From positions 434,001 through 498,000 of the forward strand of contig JADKBN010000031.1 in the NCBI GenBank assembly GCA_016715065.1: 64,000 nucleotides of DNA, written 5' to 3'. A program made the position numbers and the translations under genes. How positions within the stretch are numbered: position 1 is the first letter of the stretch; each line of letters begins with the position of its first letter. Shown here piece by piece: positions 44,954 through 53,889 of the stretch. A model generated the notes under the pieces. It was not told the origin of the DNA and did no database searches. It saw only the letters and a program-made list of their open reading frames with translations. The DNA is from Fibrobacterota bacterium. GTDB taxonomy: Bacteria; Fibrobacterota; Fibrobacteria; UBA5070.

Positions 44954-46248
44954 TCCCCCGCTCCCGCGGCCAGACGCGCGAGCTCCTGGAAATAGGTGGG
45001 GAAGGTTTTGGCCGTGCAGTCGGGGTCCAGGATGGTGACCGGCACCCCGTGTGCGGCCAGGGAAAAGGCCATGGCCATGCGGTGGTCGTCGTAGGTCTCG
45101 ATCTCGACATTTTCAGTGAGCTGGACCGGTGGCGTGATGCGGATCCAGTCGGGCCCCTCCTCCACAGCGGCACCCAGCTTGCGCAGCTGGTCGCGCACGG
45201 CCACCACCCGTTCGGTTTCCTTCACACGCCAGGACCCGATCCCCCGGATGGCGGTGGGCCCGTCGGCGAACAGGGCCAAGGTAGCCAGCGTCATGGCCGC
45301 ATCGGGCATGTCGATCATGTCGATGTCGATCCCACCAAGACGGCCTTGCGAAGGGGCGGAGCATTCGATCCAGTCGGGGCCTTTGGTGATCTGCGCACCC
45401 ATTTTGGCGAGCACGTCTGCGAAGGCGGCGTCACCCTGCACCGAATGCTCGCCACAGCCCAGCACGCGCACCTTGCCGCCCAACGCGCCCCAGCCCAGGA
45501 AGTAACTGGCCGAACTCGCGTCGCCTTCGACCTGGACAGTTCCTGGAGCGATGTAGCTTGCGGGTTTCACGGAAAAGAGCCGGTATCCGTCGCGCTCCAC
45601 CCGCACACCGAACAACTCCATCAGGCGCAAGGTGATTTCGATGTACGGCTTGGAGATCAGGTCGCCTTCCACCTCGATCTCCAGGGGCTCTGGAGACAGA
45701 GGTGCGGCCATCAGCAGGCCTGTCAGAAATTGACTTGACGTGGAGCCCTTGATGCGGGTCCGGCCGCCGCGAAACCCGCGCGCAACCAGGCGAAGCGGAG
45801 GGAAGCCTTGGGTTTGCAGGTAGGAAATGGAAGCTCCGTCGGCCAAAATGGGCCGCAGCCCGTCCACCAAATCGCCAATGGGCCGCTCGCGCATGCGTGA
45901 CACGCCGTCCAGAACGAATTCTCCTTGCGCGGCGCACAGGGCGGCGGCCAGCGGGCGCATGGCGGTGCCGGCGTTTCCAAGGTTGAGTGGTTGTGTGGGG
46001 GACTGGAAGCCCGCCCCGCCGATTCCGGTCACCAAAAGCCGATTTTCCTGCTCCTGGAGAGTCACGCCGATTTGGGTCAGGGCACCCTTCATGGCACGGA
46101 TATCATCGGAATCCAGAAGATCCACCAGGGTGGTGGCACCACGGGAGAGGGCCGCCAGCAGCAAATAGCGGTTGGAAAGGCTCTTGGAGCCCGGCAACCG
46201 GACCTGTCCGGTCAAGGCGGGCATCCGTTCCAAGGTCAGGCGTTTCAT
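44950..46248 (-). CDS. aroA: 3-phosphoshikimate 1-carboxyvinyltransferase (EPSP synthase)
   Basis: The product is 432 aa from the ATG at 46248; the open frame extends to 46308 without conserved sequence. The enzyme transfers enolpyruvate from PEP to shikimate-3-phosphate in the shikimate pathway. Signatures are LPGSKSLSNRYLLLAALS, LGNAGTAMRPL, and DDHRMAMAFSL near the end. It is a separate family member from the MurA at 6101. It is divergent from sdhC, and 46249-46405 should contain both promoters. Confidence 0.96.
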   Translation of the reverse strand: MKRLTLERMPALTGQVRLPGSKSLSNRYLLLAALSRGATTLVDLLDSDDIRAMKGALTQIGVTLQEQENRLLVTGIGGAGFQSPTQPLNLGNAGTAMRPLAAALCAAQGEFVLDGVSRMRERPIGDLVDGLRPILADGASISYLQTQGFPPLRLVARGFRGGRTRIKGSTSSQFLTGLLMAAPLSPEPLEIEVEGDLISKPYIEITLRLMELFGVRVERDGYRLFSVKPASYIAPGTVQVEGDASSASYFLGWGALGGKVRVLGCGEHSVQGDAAFADVLAKMGAQITKGPDWIECSAPSQGRLGGIDIDMIDMPDAAMTLATLALFADGPTAIRGIGSWRVKETERVVAVRDQLRKLGAAVEEGPDWIRITPPVQLTENVEIETYDDHRMAMAFSLAAHGVPVTILDPDCTAKTFPTYFQELARLAAGAGD

Positions 46249-46405
46249 GAGGCTTGGAAGTTTACACACCGGAGGGAAGGTTTCCGGAAGGGAAGGAATC
46301 TTTCCCAACTTGACCCCGTCGGAGCGAGGGTTGGGAGGGGCACTTGGCGAGAAGCGGAGCTCGAGGTCTTCTGTCGTGGCGAATCGATGCTAGATTTTCG
46401 CCACC

Positions 46406-47164
46406 ATGAGCACAGAAACCGCCTCTTCCGCATCGACTGGCAACCACACGGAGTGGATGGCCAAGAAAATCCATTCCTTCGTGGGCGTGGTGCCGCTGGG
46501 TGTCTACGTCACCCTGCACCTTTCCCGCAACGTCGCGACCTTGCTGGGCGCCGACGAATTCGACAAGGCGGTGGCCAACACCTGGTCGCATCCGATCAAC
46601 TACGTGTGGGTGGTCCTGCTGGTCTACTTGCCGTTGGTGTTCCACTCGCTTTACGGCATCATGCTGATGGCCAAGAGCGAGAAGACCAACGTCTTCAAGC
46701 ACTTCAACCTGGAAAACGTTCGGTACTTCTTCCAGCGCTTGTCTGGACTGGGCGTGCTTGGGTTCTTGGCCGCCCACATCTTCCTGACCCGCGTGCACGT
46801 ATCGATGGGCTGGCTCAAGGGCGCCGCTCCGGCCGCCAGCGAATCCGGCCAGGTCACCTATGGTTACTTCGCCACCCACATGACCGACTTCTCCAAGCCC
46901 ACCTTGATCGTGTATGCCTTGGGCGTGCTCGGCACCGTGTACCACTTGGCCAACGGCCTTTCCACCTTCTGCATCAGCTGGGGCATCACCACCGGCAAGA
47001 ACGCCATCCGCCGCGCCGAAATCGCCGCCTTGGTGTTCGGCATCCTGCTTCTGGCTCTGGGCTACGCGACCATCGCCGGATTTTTCATGCACGACTTCAC
47101 CGAGTTCGTGACCCCCTCCGGACCCATGGCTCCGGACGGTTTCCTCGGCAAGTTGATGCACTGA
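46406..47164 (+). CDS. sdhC: Succinate dehydrogenase/fumarate reductase cytochrome b subunit (SdhC type, two haems)
   Basis: The product is 252 aa with five membrane helices and conserved His residues in HSFVGVVPLG, VFHSLYGIM, AHIFLTRVH and VYHLANGL, which match haem ligands of the Bacillus/Bacteroidetes-type single-subunit cytochrome b anchor. It should hold the dehydrogenase in the membrane and exchange electrons with quinone. Unusually, no sdhA or sdhB follows: a strong terminator comes directly after and the next gene is yajQ. The start has no clear Shine-Dalgarno. Confidence 0.9.
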   Translation: MSTETASSASTGNHTEWMAKKIHSFVGVVPLGVYVTLHLSRNVATLLGADEFDKAVANTWSHPINYVWVVLLVYLPLVFHSLYGIMLMAKSEKTNVFKHFNLENVRYFFQRLSGLGVLGFLAAHIFLTRVHVSMGWLKGAAPAASESGQVTYGYFATHMTDFSKPTLIVYALGVLGTVYHLANGLSTFCISWGITTGKNAIRRAEIAALVFGILLLALGYATIAGFFMHDFTEFVTPSGPMAPDGFLGKLMH

Positions 47165-47191
47165 TCCGCTTTTCTGGATCAATCCTTCGAA

Positions 47192-47215
47192 AGCCCGGCT
47201 GTGCCGGGCTTTTTT
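47192..47215 (+). terminator. Rho-independent terminator after sdhC
   Basis: AGCCCGGC (47192-47199) pairs with GCCGGGCT (47203-47210) around a TGT loop, followed by a run of T. It is a textbook intrinsic terminator and confirms that sdhC ends its transcript here. Confidence 0.92.
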
Positions 47216-47283
47216 GTTTCCTGGAAATCGACCTGGGCTACCGGTTCGCTTCGGTGGGCGGGTTGTGCTAATTTGAACCGACT

Positions 47284-47778
47284 ATGGCCAAAGACTGTTC
47301 CTTCGATGTCGTTTCCAAGATCGATCCCCAGGAAGTGCGCAACGCCGTGGACCAAGCCCGCCGCGAAGTCGCCACGCGCTTTGATTTCAAGGGCTCCAAG
47401 TGCGAGATCGATTTCGATGCCGAAAAGCTCAAGCTGGTCGCCGACGACGAGCCCAAGCTGGAGCAGCTGAAAGACGTTCTGGACAGCAAACTGATCAAGC
47501 GTGGAGTGAGCACGAAGGGACTGGAATGGGGCAAACTCCAGGCCGCCGGTCACATGACCGTGCGCCAGGAAGCCACCCTCAAAGCCGGAATCCCCCAGGT
47601 GGATGGCAAAAAAATGGCGGCGGCCATCAAAGAGTCGAAGGTCAAGGTCCAGGCATCCATTTTGGGCGATCACCTGCGGGTGACGGGCAAATCCAAGGAC
47701 GATTTGCAGGAGGCCATGGCCCTGTTGCGCAAAGGGGACTGGTCGGTCGACCTGCAATTCACGAACTTCCAAGGATGA
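47284..47778 (+). CDS. yajQ: YajQ family nucleotide-binding protein
   Basis: The product is 164 aa, the family length. The sequence fits along its whole length: FDVVSKIDPQEVRNAVDQA, then RFDFKGSK near the start, and VDLQFTNFQ at the end. YajQ proteins have two RNA-binding-like folds, and some bind cyclic di-GMP and act as regulators. The stop overlaps the ATG of the following outer-membrane protein gene. Confidence 0.95.
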   Translation: MAKDCSFDVVSKIDPQEVRNAVDQARREVATRFDFKGSKCEIDFDAEKLKLVADDEPKLEQLKDVLDSKLIKRGVSTKGLEWGKLQAAGHMTVRQEATLKAGIPQVDGKKMAAAIKESKVKVQASILGDHLRVTGKSKDDLQEAMALLRKGDWSVDLQFTNFQG

Positions 47779-48656
47779 ACACTCCGGTCCTGGTGCTTGT
47801 TTGCGTGGCGAACCTGTTGGCCTCCCCCTTGGATCTCCCGTTGGGCGGATCGGATTTCAAGCTGCTGAAAACCCCTGCGGGACCCGTGTCCCAGTCGCTG
47901 TCGCAGGGCGGCGCGGCGCGCAGCGACCTGGGGACAAATCCTGCGGTGGACTCCGTACCATCCACCCAAATCGCGATTGGTTGGATGGAATCCTACTCGA
48001 AGTTCGAAGGGTCCGGACAAGAAGCGCTCTGGCAGACTCCGATGGGCCGATGGTCTTTTTTGGGGCACGCGCGCTACGAAGGGTTCGATGGACTGGAAGG
48101 CCGTTCGGAGCTGGATCGGCCTACTGGCGAGTATTCCGCCTACACATGGGCCTTGGAGGCGGGATCCTCGATTCGGCTGCCCTGGAAGGGCTGGCAGGTC
48201 GGGTTCATGCTGGGCGGTGGGATGGAAGCGATCTCCAACACCAGCGCCTTTGCGGGATGGGGATCCACGGGAGTTCGGTTTTCGCCTTCCACCCAGCCTT
48301 GGGCCGTGGGCCTGACCGCCTCCAATCTCGGAGTGGCAGGGTCGGACCGCACCTGGGTGGACCTGCCTGCCGTGGTACAGGGGGGTGGGAGTTGGGTTTT
48401 CAAGGTGGATCGATGGTCTTTGATCCCGATGGCCGATTTCCGAATGGTCGCGGATGAGGACCTGGTGTTCCCTGTGGGCTTCGAGGCCCGTTGGGAAGGG
48501 GCCAGAATCCGCACGGGTTTCCCTATAGGGAGGCCGGAAGCGGCGCCCTCCTTCGGGGCGGGTTGGTGGTCGGATACCTGGGGCATCGATCTGGGCCTGG
48601 GCTGGCACACAGCGCTGGGATTGGCGCCTTCGGGGCGGTTATCTCTCCATCTCTGA
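47775..48656 (+). CDS. Outer-membrane barrel protein, PorV/PorQ-like
   Basis: The product is 293 aa from the ATG overlapping the yajQ stop. A signal peptide (to about residue 16) is followed by repeating amphipathic beta strands (IAIGWMESYSK, WSFLGHARYEGF, WALEAGSSIRL and so on) and a C-terminal strand ending RLSLHL. This resembles PorV/PorQ (UPF0164-like) proteins of Bacteroidetes and Fibrobacteres type IX secretion, though no other T9SS gene is in the window. The call rests on layout only. Confidence 0.65.
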   Translation: MNTPVLVLVCVANLLASPLDLPLGGSDFKLLKTPAGPVSQSLSQGGAARSDLGTNPAVDSVPSTQIAIGWMESYSKFEGSGQEALWQTPMGRWSFLGHARYEGFDGLEGRSELDRPTGEYSAYTWALEAGSSIRLPWKGWQVGFMLGGGMEAISNTSAFAGWGSTGVRFSPSTQPWAVGLTASNLGVAGSDRTWVDLPAVVQGGGSWVFKVDRWSLIPMADFRMVADEDLVFPVGFEARWEGARIRTGFPIGRPEAAPSFGAGWWSDTWGIDLGLGWHTALGLAPSGRLSLHL

Positions 48657-48695
48657 ACGGCGCTACAGAATGATCAGAATTAAATTGGAGCAACT

Positions 48696-49697
48696 ATGAA
48701 AATCCTTGTGACCGGCGGCGCCGGATTCATCGGCTGCAATTTCGTCAAGCTCGTTCTGGCCGAGAAGCCCGACTGGAGCGTCATCAATCTGGACCTGCTG
48801 ACCTATGCCGGCAATCGCGAAAGCTTGCGCGCGGAAGAGTCCACTTCGCGCTACCGGTTCGTGCACGGCAATATCTGCGATGCGGCCTTGGTAGATAGCC
48901 TTGTGGCCGAGGTGGATGCCGTGATCCACTTCGCGGCGGAAAGCCACAACGACAATTCCCTACATGACCCTTCGCCCTTTTTGCAGACCAACTTGATCGG
49001 CACCTACACGTTGCTGGAAGCGGTCCGCAAGCACAACAAGCGCTACCACCACATCTCCACGGACGAGGTGTACGGCGATCTGGAACTGGACGATCCGGAC
49101 CGGTTCCACGAGACCACGCCCTACAACCCCTCCAGCCCGTACTCCAGCACCAAGGCCGGCTCCGACATGCTGGTACGTGCGTGGGTCCGCTCGTTCAAGG
49201 TGCAGGCCACCATCTCCAACTGCTCGAACAACTACGGTTCCTACCAGCACGTGGAGAAGTTCATTCCCCGCCAGATCACCAATCTGATCGACGGCATCAA
49301 GCCCAAGCTCTACGGCAAGGGCGAGAACGTGCGCGACTGGATCCATGTGGAAGACCACAACCGCGCCGTGTTGGAGATCCTGGCCAAGGGACGCATCGGC
49401 GAGACCTACCTGATCGGCGCCGACGGGGAGAAAAACAACAAGGAAGTGATCGAGCTCATCCTGGAACTGATGGGCCACGACCCCAAGGACTACGAGCATG
49501 TGTCGGACCGCCCCGGCCACGACATGCGCTACGCCATCGATGCGTCCAAGTTGCGCACCGAGTTGGGCTGGAAGCCGCGCTACACGGCCTTCCGCGACGG
49601 TCTCAAGGCCACCGTGGAATGGTACCAGGCCAACCAAGCCTGGTGGCGCGCCGCCAAGGAAGCCACCGAAAAGAAGTACGCCAAGCTGGGCCGCTGA
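48696..49697 (+). CDS. rfbB: dTDP-glucose 4,6-dehydratase
   Basis: The product is 333 aa. It converts dTDP-glucose to dTDP-4-keto-6-deoxyglucose with NAD. Signatures: VTGGAGFIGCNF, HFAAESHNDNSL, STDEVYGDL, catalytic YSSTKAGSD, and NCSNNYGSYQ. rfbA, rfbC and rfbD are not nearby, so the product could feed dTDP-rhamnose made elsewhere or another dTDP-sugar. An A/T-rich 39-base gap separates it from the PorV-like gene, and a strong terminator follows. Confidence 0.96.
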   Translation: MKILVTGGAGFIGCNFVKLVLAEKPDWSVINLDLLTYAGNRESLRAEESTSRYRFVHGNICDAALVDSLVAEVDAVIHFAAESHNDNSLHDPSPFLQTNLIGTYTLLEAVRKHNKRYHHISTDEVYGDLELDDPDRFHETTPYNPSSPYSSTKAGSDMLVRAWVRSFKVQATISNCSNNYGSYQHVEKFIPRQITNLIDGIKPKLYGKGENVRDWIHVEDHNRAVLEILAKGRIGETYLIGADGEKNNKEVIELILELMGHDPKDYEHVSDRPGHDMRYAIDASKLRTELGWKPRYTAFRDGLKATVEWYQANQAWWRAAKEATEKKYAKLGR

Positions 49698-49711
49698 GGT
49701 CTGTGGAAATT

Positions 49712-49745
49712 CGGCGGACGGGTTTGGCGCCCGTTCGCCGTTTTT
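49712..49745 (+). terminator. Rho-independent terminator after rfbB
   Basis: An 11-bp stem (49712-49722 with 49730-49740, one wobble) has a 7-nt loop and is followed by TTTTTCTTTCTT. It is well formed for plus-strand transcripts. Confidence 0.9.
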
Positions 49746-49772
49746 CTTTCTTGGTGCAACGGAATTTGTCTG

Positions 49773-50654
49773 CTATTTCCCGATGGCGGTTCTCGCCGAA
49801 TCTTCCCGCCACAGACGCAAACTGTCGCGCTTGTGGCGGATGCGCGTGATGGTGGTTTCAGGGTGGAAAAACACGCTCGTGTCTCCGTGGATTTCTTCGA
49901 GCCACCCCCCCTTTCCTCCCGAGGTCGCCCCCTGGAGGAGGACTCGTCTGGAATCCAGATAGGCGAAGGAGTAGTTCTCAAGGAGGCTCAATTCCATCAC
50001 CATTCCCGCGCAGAGCACCTGTCCCACTTCCTTCTCGGATCCGAAATCGATTCTCGGCAGCCGAGAGCCGAACCGGATCGCCTCTTCCACATTCATTGCG
50101 CAGTTGATCCCCCAGTTTCGGGACAGGTTTCGTTTGGCTTCCCGAAATGTCAGGATCTGAGCTTTGGGAGGTTCCGAAGGACTTGGGAGTCGTACCATGT
50201 CCAGCACCGAGGTGTCCGTGGGAATGTACGACGTGAAGTATGCCGGGAGCGTTCCGTCGGCATTGAGGTCCACATATTGGAGTCGCCATTTCATTCGACT
50301 GGAATAGAATTCCCAGCCCCAGTACGCATGGCCGAGGCGGATCCAGAGATAGGAGCCAGCCGCCGTCGAGGCCAAGATCGTGAGAAACGCCCAGCTGAGG
50401 AGCGTGAAGCGACGGAAAAACAAGGAGGCCAGCACGAGCGACAGGACCGGAGAAACAATGACGAGGATCAGAAAAATCTCCAGAACCTGGATCTGGAAGA
50501 ACAACGCGGCGCGGATGAGGGCGAAGAAGCCCAATTGCAGGAGGCTCGCGGCGGCCAGGTAGCGCACGAAGCCGTGTAGGAATCGAGTGCCTCGGCTCGG
50601 GGGGAGCGAAGGGGATGTGTCGGGAAAGGATGGGGCCGAGTACGGGTCGCTCAT
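49773..50654 (-). CDS. Membrane protein of unknown function, tandem paralogue 1
   Basis: The product is 293 aa from ATG 50654 (a GTG precedes it by one codon). The N-terminus begins MSDPYS, then three membrane helices (about 28-52, 56-76, 80-104) and a ~180-residue soluble domain with no family I know. The C-terminal RIRHKRDSLRLWR is identical in the neighbouring paralogue at 50702. The two genes are tandem, on the same strand, with a 47-base gap. Function unknown. Confidence 0.6.
   Translation of the reverse strand: MSDPYSAPSFPDTSPSLPPSRGTRFLHGFVRYLAAASLLQLGFFALIRAALFFQIQVLEIFLILVIVSPVLSLVLASLFFRRFTLLSWAFLTILASTAAGSYLWIRLGHAYWGWEFYSSRMKWRLQYVDLNADGTLPAYFTSYIPTDTSVLDMVRLPSPSEPPKAQILTFREAKRNLSRNWGINCAMNVEEAIRFGSRLPRIDFGSEKEVGQVLCAGMVMELSLLENYSFAYLDSRRVLLQGATSGGKGGWLEEIHGDTSVFFHPETTITRIRHKRDSLRLWREDSARTAIGK
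49806..49856. repeat. Copy 1 of a 51-bp direct repeat at the 3' ends of the tandem paralogues
   Basis: This 51-bp stretch is identical to 50738-50788. It encodes the shared C-terminal segment ending RHKRDSLRLWR. The rest of the two genes is clearly diverged, so this segment looks recently copied by gene conversion or strongly conserved at DNA level. Confidence 0.9.
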
Positions 50655-50701
50655 CACCTGAAAAGACTAGTTCGCCGTCGATCGGAAGGGCCTGCGATGG
50701 G

Positions 50702-51592
50702 TCAGCGTTTCTGGGAGACCGTTTTGGCCGAGTCCTTCCGCCACAGACGCAAACTGTCGCGCTTGTGGCGGATGCGCGTGATGGTGGTGTCCGGTAGGTA
50801 TCCCGTACAGGTGTCGCCATGGTATTCATCGAAGGATTCACGGCCATTCGTCGGATTGACGCCATGGATGAGGACTCGGTTTGAATCCAGGAAAACGGTG
50901 GTGTTGCGAGGGATTGTCAGCGTCGCCACCGTTCCGGCGCAAATCAGCAGTTCGGCCTCGGATTTGGAACCGAGATCCATATTGTTGAATCGAGCGCTTG
51001 CCCGGATGGCTTCTTCCATGTTCACGGTACAATTGATTCTTAATTGTTGGGAAAGATTTTGCATCAGGTCCTGAAGCGACGTCGAATGGCCATCAGGCGC
51101 ACCTGAAACACCTTTCGTTTGCAACGAGTCACCGACCAAGGTGTCCAATGGTTGGAACGAAAGGAAGGATGCCGGGAGCTTTCCACCTGAAGTCAGGTCC
51201 ACATAGCGCTGTTGACGCAGAACCGGCTCGATGAGCGTGGAGTAATATTGCCAAGCTAGGTAGGCGTAGGCAAAGCGCACCAGGAGAAAGGCGCAGGCCG
51301 AGAGCGCCAGAAGGATGGAAGCAATCGCCCACCGTGTGCTGGTGAAGTGGCGGAAGAACACGGAGGCCAGCACTAGAGCAAGCACGGGCGAGGCCAGGAC
51401 GAACAGGACGAGAAGCCAAAATTCGCGCAATTGGAAGAACAAGGCAGCACGCACGAGGGCGAAAAAGCCCAATTGCAATAGGCTGGCGGCAGCCAGGTAC
51501 CGAAGCAGACCGGGCAGAAAGCCGAGCCGAGATCGAGCAGGAGCGGAAGATCCAACGGCGGATGCGGGAGGTAGGGAGTAGGGGTCGCTCAT
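50702..51592 (-). CDS. Membrane protein of unknown function, tandem paralogue 2
   Basis: The product is 296 aa from ATG 51592. It has the same plan as the gene at 49773: MSDPYS start, a Pro/Ser-rich stretch, three membrane helices containing the shared RYLAAASLLQLGFFAL segment, and a soluble C-terminal domain. The soluble domains share spacing and motifs (CAMNVEEAIR versus CTVNMEEAIR) but differ over most positions. A recent duplication with divergence is the likely origin. No enzymatic motif is visible. Confidence 0.6.
   Translation of the reverse strand: MSDPYSLPPASAVGSSAPARSRLGFLPGLLRYLAAASLLQLGFFALVRAALFFQLREFWLLVLFVLASPVLALVLASVFFRHFTSTRWAIASILLALSACAFLLVRFAYAYLAWQYYSTLIEPVLRQQRYVDLTSGGKLPASFLSFQPLDTLVGDSLQTKGVSGAPDGHSTSLQDLMQNLSQQLRINCTVNMEEAIRASARFNNMDLGSKSEAELLICAGTVATLTIPRNTTVFLDSNRVLIHGVNPTNGRESFDEYHGDTCTGYLPDTTITRIRHKRDSLRLWRKDSAKTVSQKR
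50738..50788. repeat. Copy 2 of the 51-bp direct repeat
   Basis: Identical to 49806-49856 and in the same orientation and reading frame within the paralogous gene. Confidence 0.9.
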
Positions 51593-51710
51593 TTATCCAA
51601 ACAGTAATTCGTGGCAGTCCGAGCAGAGCTCAATCCGGATCTCGTCGTCTTCTATCTTTCGAGGCTGTCCATTCATTCCAAAGAGCTGTAGGCGAAGAGG
51701 GGGGTATTCG

Positions 51711-52235
51711 ATGTCGATCCATCCATTCATGGGACATGTGCCGGTGTTGGGCAAGGGCGCCTGGATCGCTCCCGGTGCGCATGTGGCGGGGCGGGTCACC
51801 TTGGGCGAGGATGTTTCCATCTGGTACAACGCCGTGCTGCGCGCCGACATCAACACCATCGTGATCGGTGCTCGCTCCAACATCCAGGACAACGCCGTGA
51901 TCCACCTGGCCGACAACTACGGTGTGGAGCTGGGCGAAGACGTGGTGGTGGGGCACTCGGCCATCCTGCACGCCTGCAAGATCGGCAACAACGTGCTGGT
52001 GGGCATGGGATCCATCGTGATGGACGGAGTGGAAATCGGCGACGACTGCGTGATCGCGGCGGGAGCCCTGGTTTCTCCCGGCAAGCGGATTCCAGCCGGT
52101 TCCATGGTGATGGGAACTCCCGGCAAGGTGGTTCGCGAAACCACCCAGGCCGAACGCGACTCCAACCGCGCCATGGCCCGCAAGTACATGCAGATCAAAG
52201 ACACCTTCCGCGGAGTCGCCGAGTACACGCTGTGA
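51711..52235 (+). CDS. Gamma-class carbonic-anhydrase-like protein (LbH fold)
   Basis: The product is 174 aa, the family length. Left-handed beta-helix repeats run from IAPGAHVAGRVTLGEDVSIWYNAVLRAD onward. The metal-binding His residues are in AVIHLADNYG and VVGHSAILHACK. A C-terminal helix follows. Members bind zinc or iron; many are carbonic anhydrases but some (YrdA/PaaY types) have other roles. It is divergent from the paralogue pair. Confidence 0.92.
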   Translation: MSIHPFMGHVPVLGKGAWIAPGAHVAGRVTLGEDVSIWYNAVLRADINTIVIGARSNIQDNAVIHLADNYGVELGEDVVVGHSAILHACKIGNNVLVGMGSIVMDGVEIGDDCVIAAGALVSPGKRIPAGSMVMGTPGKVVRETTQAERDSNRAMARKYMQIKDTFRGVAEYTL

Positions 52236-52261
52236 CCGTTCAGGATCTATAGATTGGATCC

Positions 52262-52897
52262 ATGAAGCTCCGGATTCCATGGCGCCACAGAAGGACGGCA
52301 GCGGCGACGCTGGCAGCCTTTTTTTGCGCCGTGTTCCTGGTTCCCGACCTGTGGGTGCTTTACCGGGGGAGCAAATGGGTGGTCCCCTTCGATTCGGTGG
52401 AGACCCCCCAGGTGGTGGTGGTGCCGGGGGCGTCGGTTCTGCGCAACGGCAAGCCCAGTCCCGTGTTGCGCCAACGCGTGCAGGAAGCGCTTTGGGTTGC
52501 TCGCCGTTGGCCCTCCACCAAGATTGTCCTATCCGGAACCGCCGATGGCGGGTACGACGAGCCCCTGGCCATGAGCAAATACCTGAAGGAACACGGGATC
52601 GACACCGCGCGCATGGTGTTCGACCGGGAAGGCTGGAGCACTCGGGAGACCTTGATGAATTTGGGCACTCCTGGCGGAAGGATCGTGGTGGTCAGCCAGA
52701 AATGGCACCTGAACCGGGCGCTTTGGCTGGCCCGCGAGCTGGATTGGGAAGCCTGGGGAGTGGTGGCGGGCCGCGACGCACCCATCGGCTGGGAGAACCT
52801 TTTACGGGAGCATGCGGGGAGGGCTGCAAACTTCTGGCAAATGGCTTGGCGCAAGGCGAGCTTGAAGGTTGTATCGTTAGCTCCAACCAGCCCATGA
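52262..52897 (+). CDS. YdcF/SanA-like DUF218 membrane protein
   Basis: The product is 211 aa with an N-terminal membrane segment (about 12-30). The DUF218 core follows: QVVVVPGASVLRNGKPSPVLRQRV, KIVLSGTADGGYDE, and VVSQKWHLNRALWLA. The family acts at the cell envelope (SanA, ElyC) but its reaction is not settled. The stop overlaps the DAG-kinase start. A second DUF218 gene is at 56020. Confidence 0.87.
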   Translation: MKLRIPWRHRRTAAATLAAFFCAVFLVPDLWVLYRGSKWVVPFDSVETPQVVVVPGASVLRNGKPSPVLRQRVQEALWVARRWPSTKIVLSGTADGGYDEPLAMSKYLKEHGIDTARMVFDREGWSTRETLMNLGTPGGRIVVVSQKWHLNRALWLARELDWEAWGVVAGRDAPIGWENLLREHAGRAANFWQMAWRKASLKVVSLAPTSP

Positions 52898-53889
52898 ACA
52901 CCAGCCTTCCAGGAACTCGGGCCAAGACTCGATACGCGTTTCTCGTCAATCCCGTTTCCGGGAGTGGTCGGGGCCGTGACGTGCACGAGCAGTTGCCCGC
53001 CCGATTGGTTTCCCTTGGGATTCCGTTGGAAGACGTGGTCATCGAAAAGACCACCCCAGGCCAGGTGCCCGAGCAAGCCAAACGTCTTTTGGCGAGCTGT
53101 TCGCGGTTGGTGGTAGCCGGTGGTGACGGCACCATCGGGCAGGCATTGGAGGGGTTGCGCCACAGCGGTCGGATGGATGCCGCGTTGGGCGTGGTGCCAT
53201 TGGGGACCGGAAACGATCTTGCCCGCGAGCTGAACCTTCTTTCGGTGTTCCAGCGCGAAGGTTTGTCGGGGCTCTTGCCGCAACTTCTGGAAGACCGGAT
53301 CCGTCCTCTGGATCTGTGGGACGTGGACGGCCGCGCCGTGATGGTCAACTACCTGTCCTTTGGAGTGGATGGCTGGATCACCGAGGTGTTCGGAAGATCC
53401 CGGGACTTGTCGGAACGAACGCATAGCACCACCGGAAACAAGCTTCGCTACGTGCGGGCGGGATTCGGCAGCCTCACCAGGCATCTTCCCAAGGAATTTT
53501 CCATCCGCGCCACCTTGGCCGACGGAACCGTCATGGACAAACCGCTCGGGGGAAGACGCGCGTTTTTGGCGCTCAACATCGCCTCGTACGCTTCCGGTTT
53601 GCTGCACCCCATGGACACCCGCTGCGACGACGGCCTGCTCACGCTGTTCTCGTTCCCGCGCCTGTGGTCGTATCCGGCACTGCTCTCCACGGCGATGGTC
53701 CCGGCCGCGCAGCGATGGCTCCTGCGCCATCTGCCCCATTGGCATGCATCCCGGCTGGAGGTTTCCTGGAACGGGCGCAATGCGCTGCAGGTGGACGGCG
53801 AAGGACGGCGCGACCTCATGGACAAAAATCGTCTGGAGGTGGCCCACTGGGGGCGCGTGCAGGTGCTCGCCGGAGCTCCTCGCAAATGA
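52894..53889 (+). CDS. Diacylglycerol/lipid kinase family protein
   Basis: The product is 331 aa from the overlapping ATG. Features: NPVSGSGRG at the start, VVAGGDGTIGQALEGL (nucleotide-binding GGDGT) and PLGTGNDLARELN. The C-terminal beta domain is present. It phosphorylates a lipid such as diacylglycerol or a sphingoid/undecaprenol-type substrate at the membrane; the exact lipid is not predictable. It overlaps both neighbours by four bases. Confidence 0.93.
   Translation: MNTSLPGTRAKTRYAFLVNPVSGSGRGRDVHEQLPARLVSLGIPLEDVVIEKTTPGQVPEQAKRLLASCSRLVVAGGDGTIGQALEGLRHSGRMDAALGVVPLGTGNDLARELNLLSVFQREGLSGLLPQLLEDRIRPLDLWDVDGRAVMVNYLSFGVDGWITEVFGRSRDLSERTHSTTGNKLRYVRAGFGSLTRHLPKEFSIRATLADGTVMDKPLGGRRAFLALNIASYASGLLHPMDTRCDDGLLTLFSFPRLWSYPALLSTAMVPAAQRWLLRHLPHWHASRLEVSWNGRNALQVDGEGRRDLMDKNRLEVAHWGRVQVLAGAPRK

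Noticed and set aside
48696..49697. Complete dTDP-rhamnose pathway
   Set aside because: Only rfbB is present; rfbA, rfbC and rfbD are not in the window.
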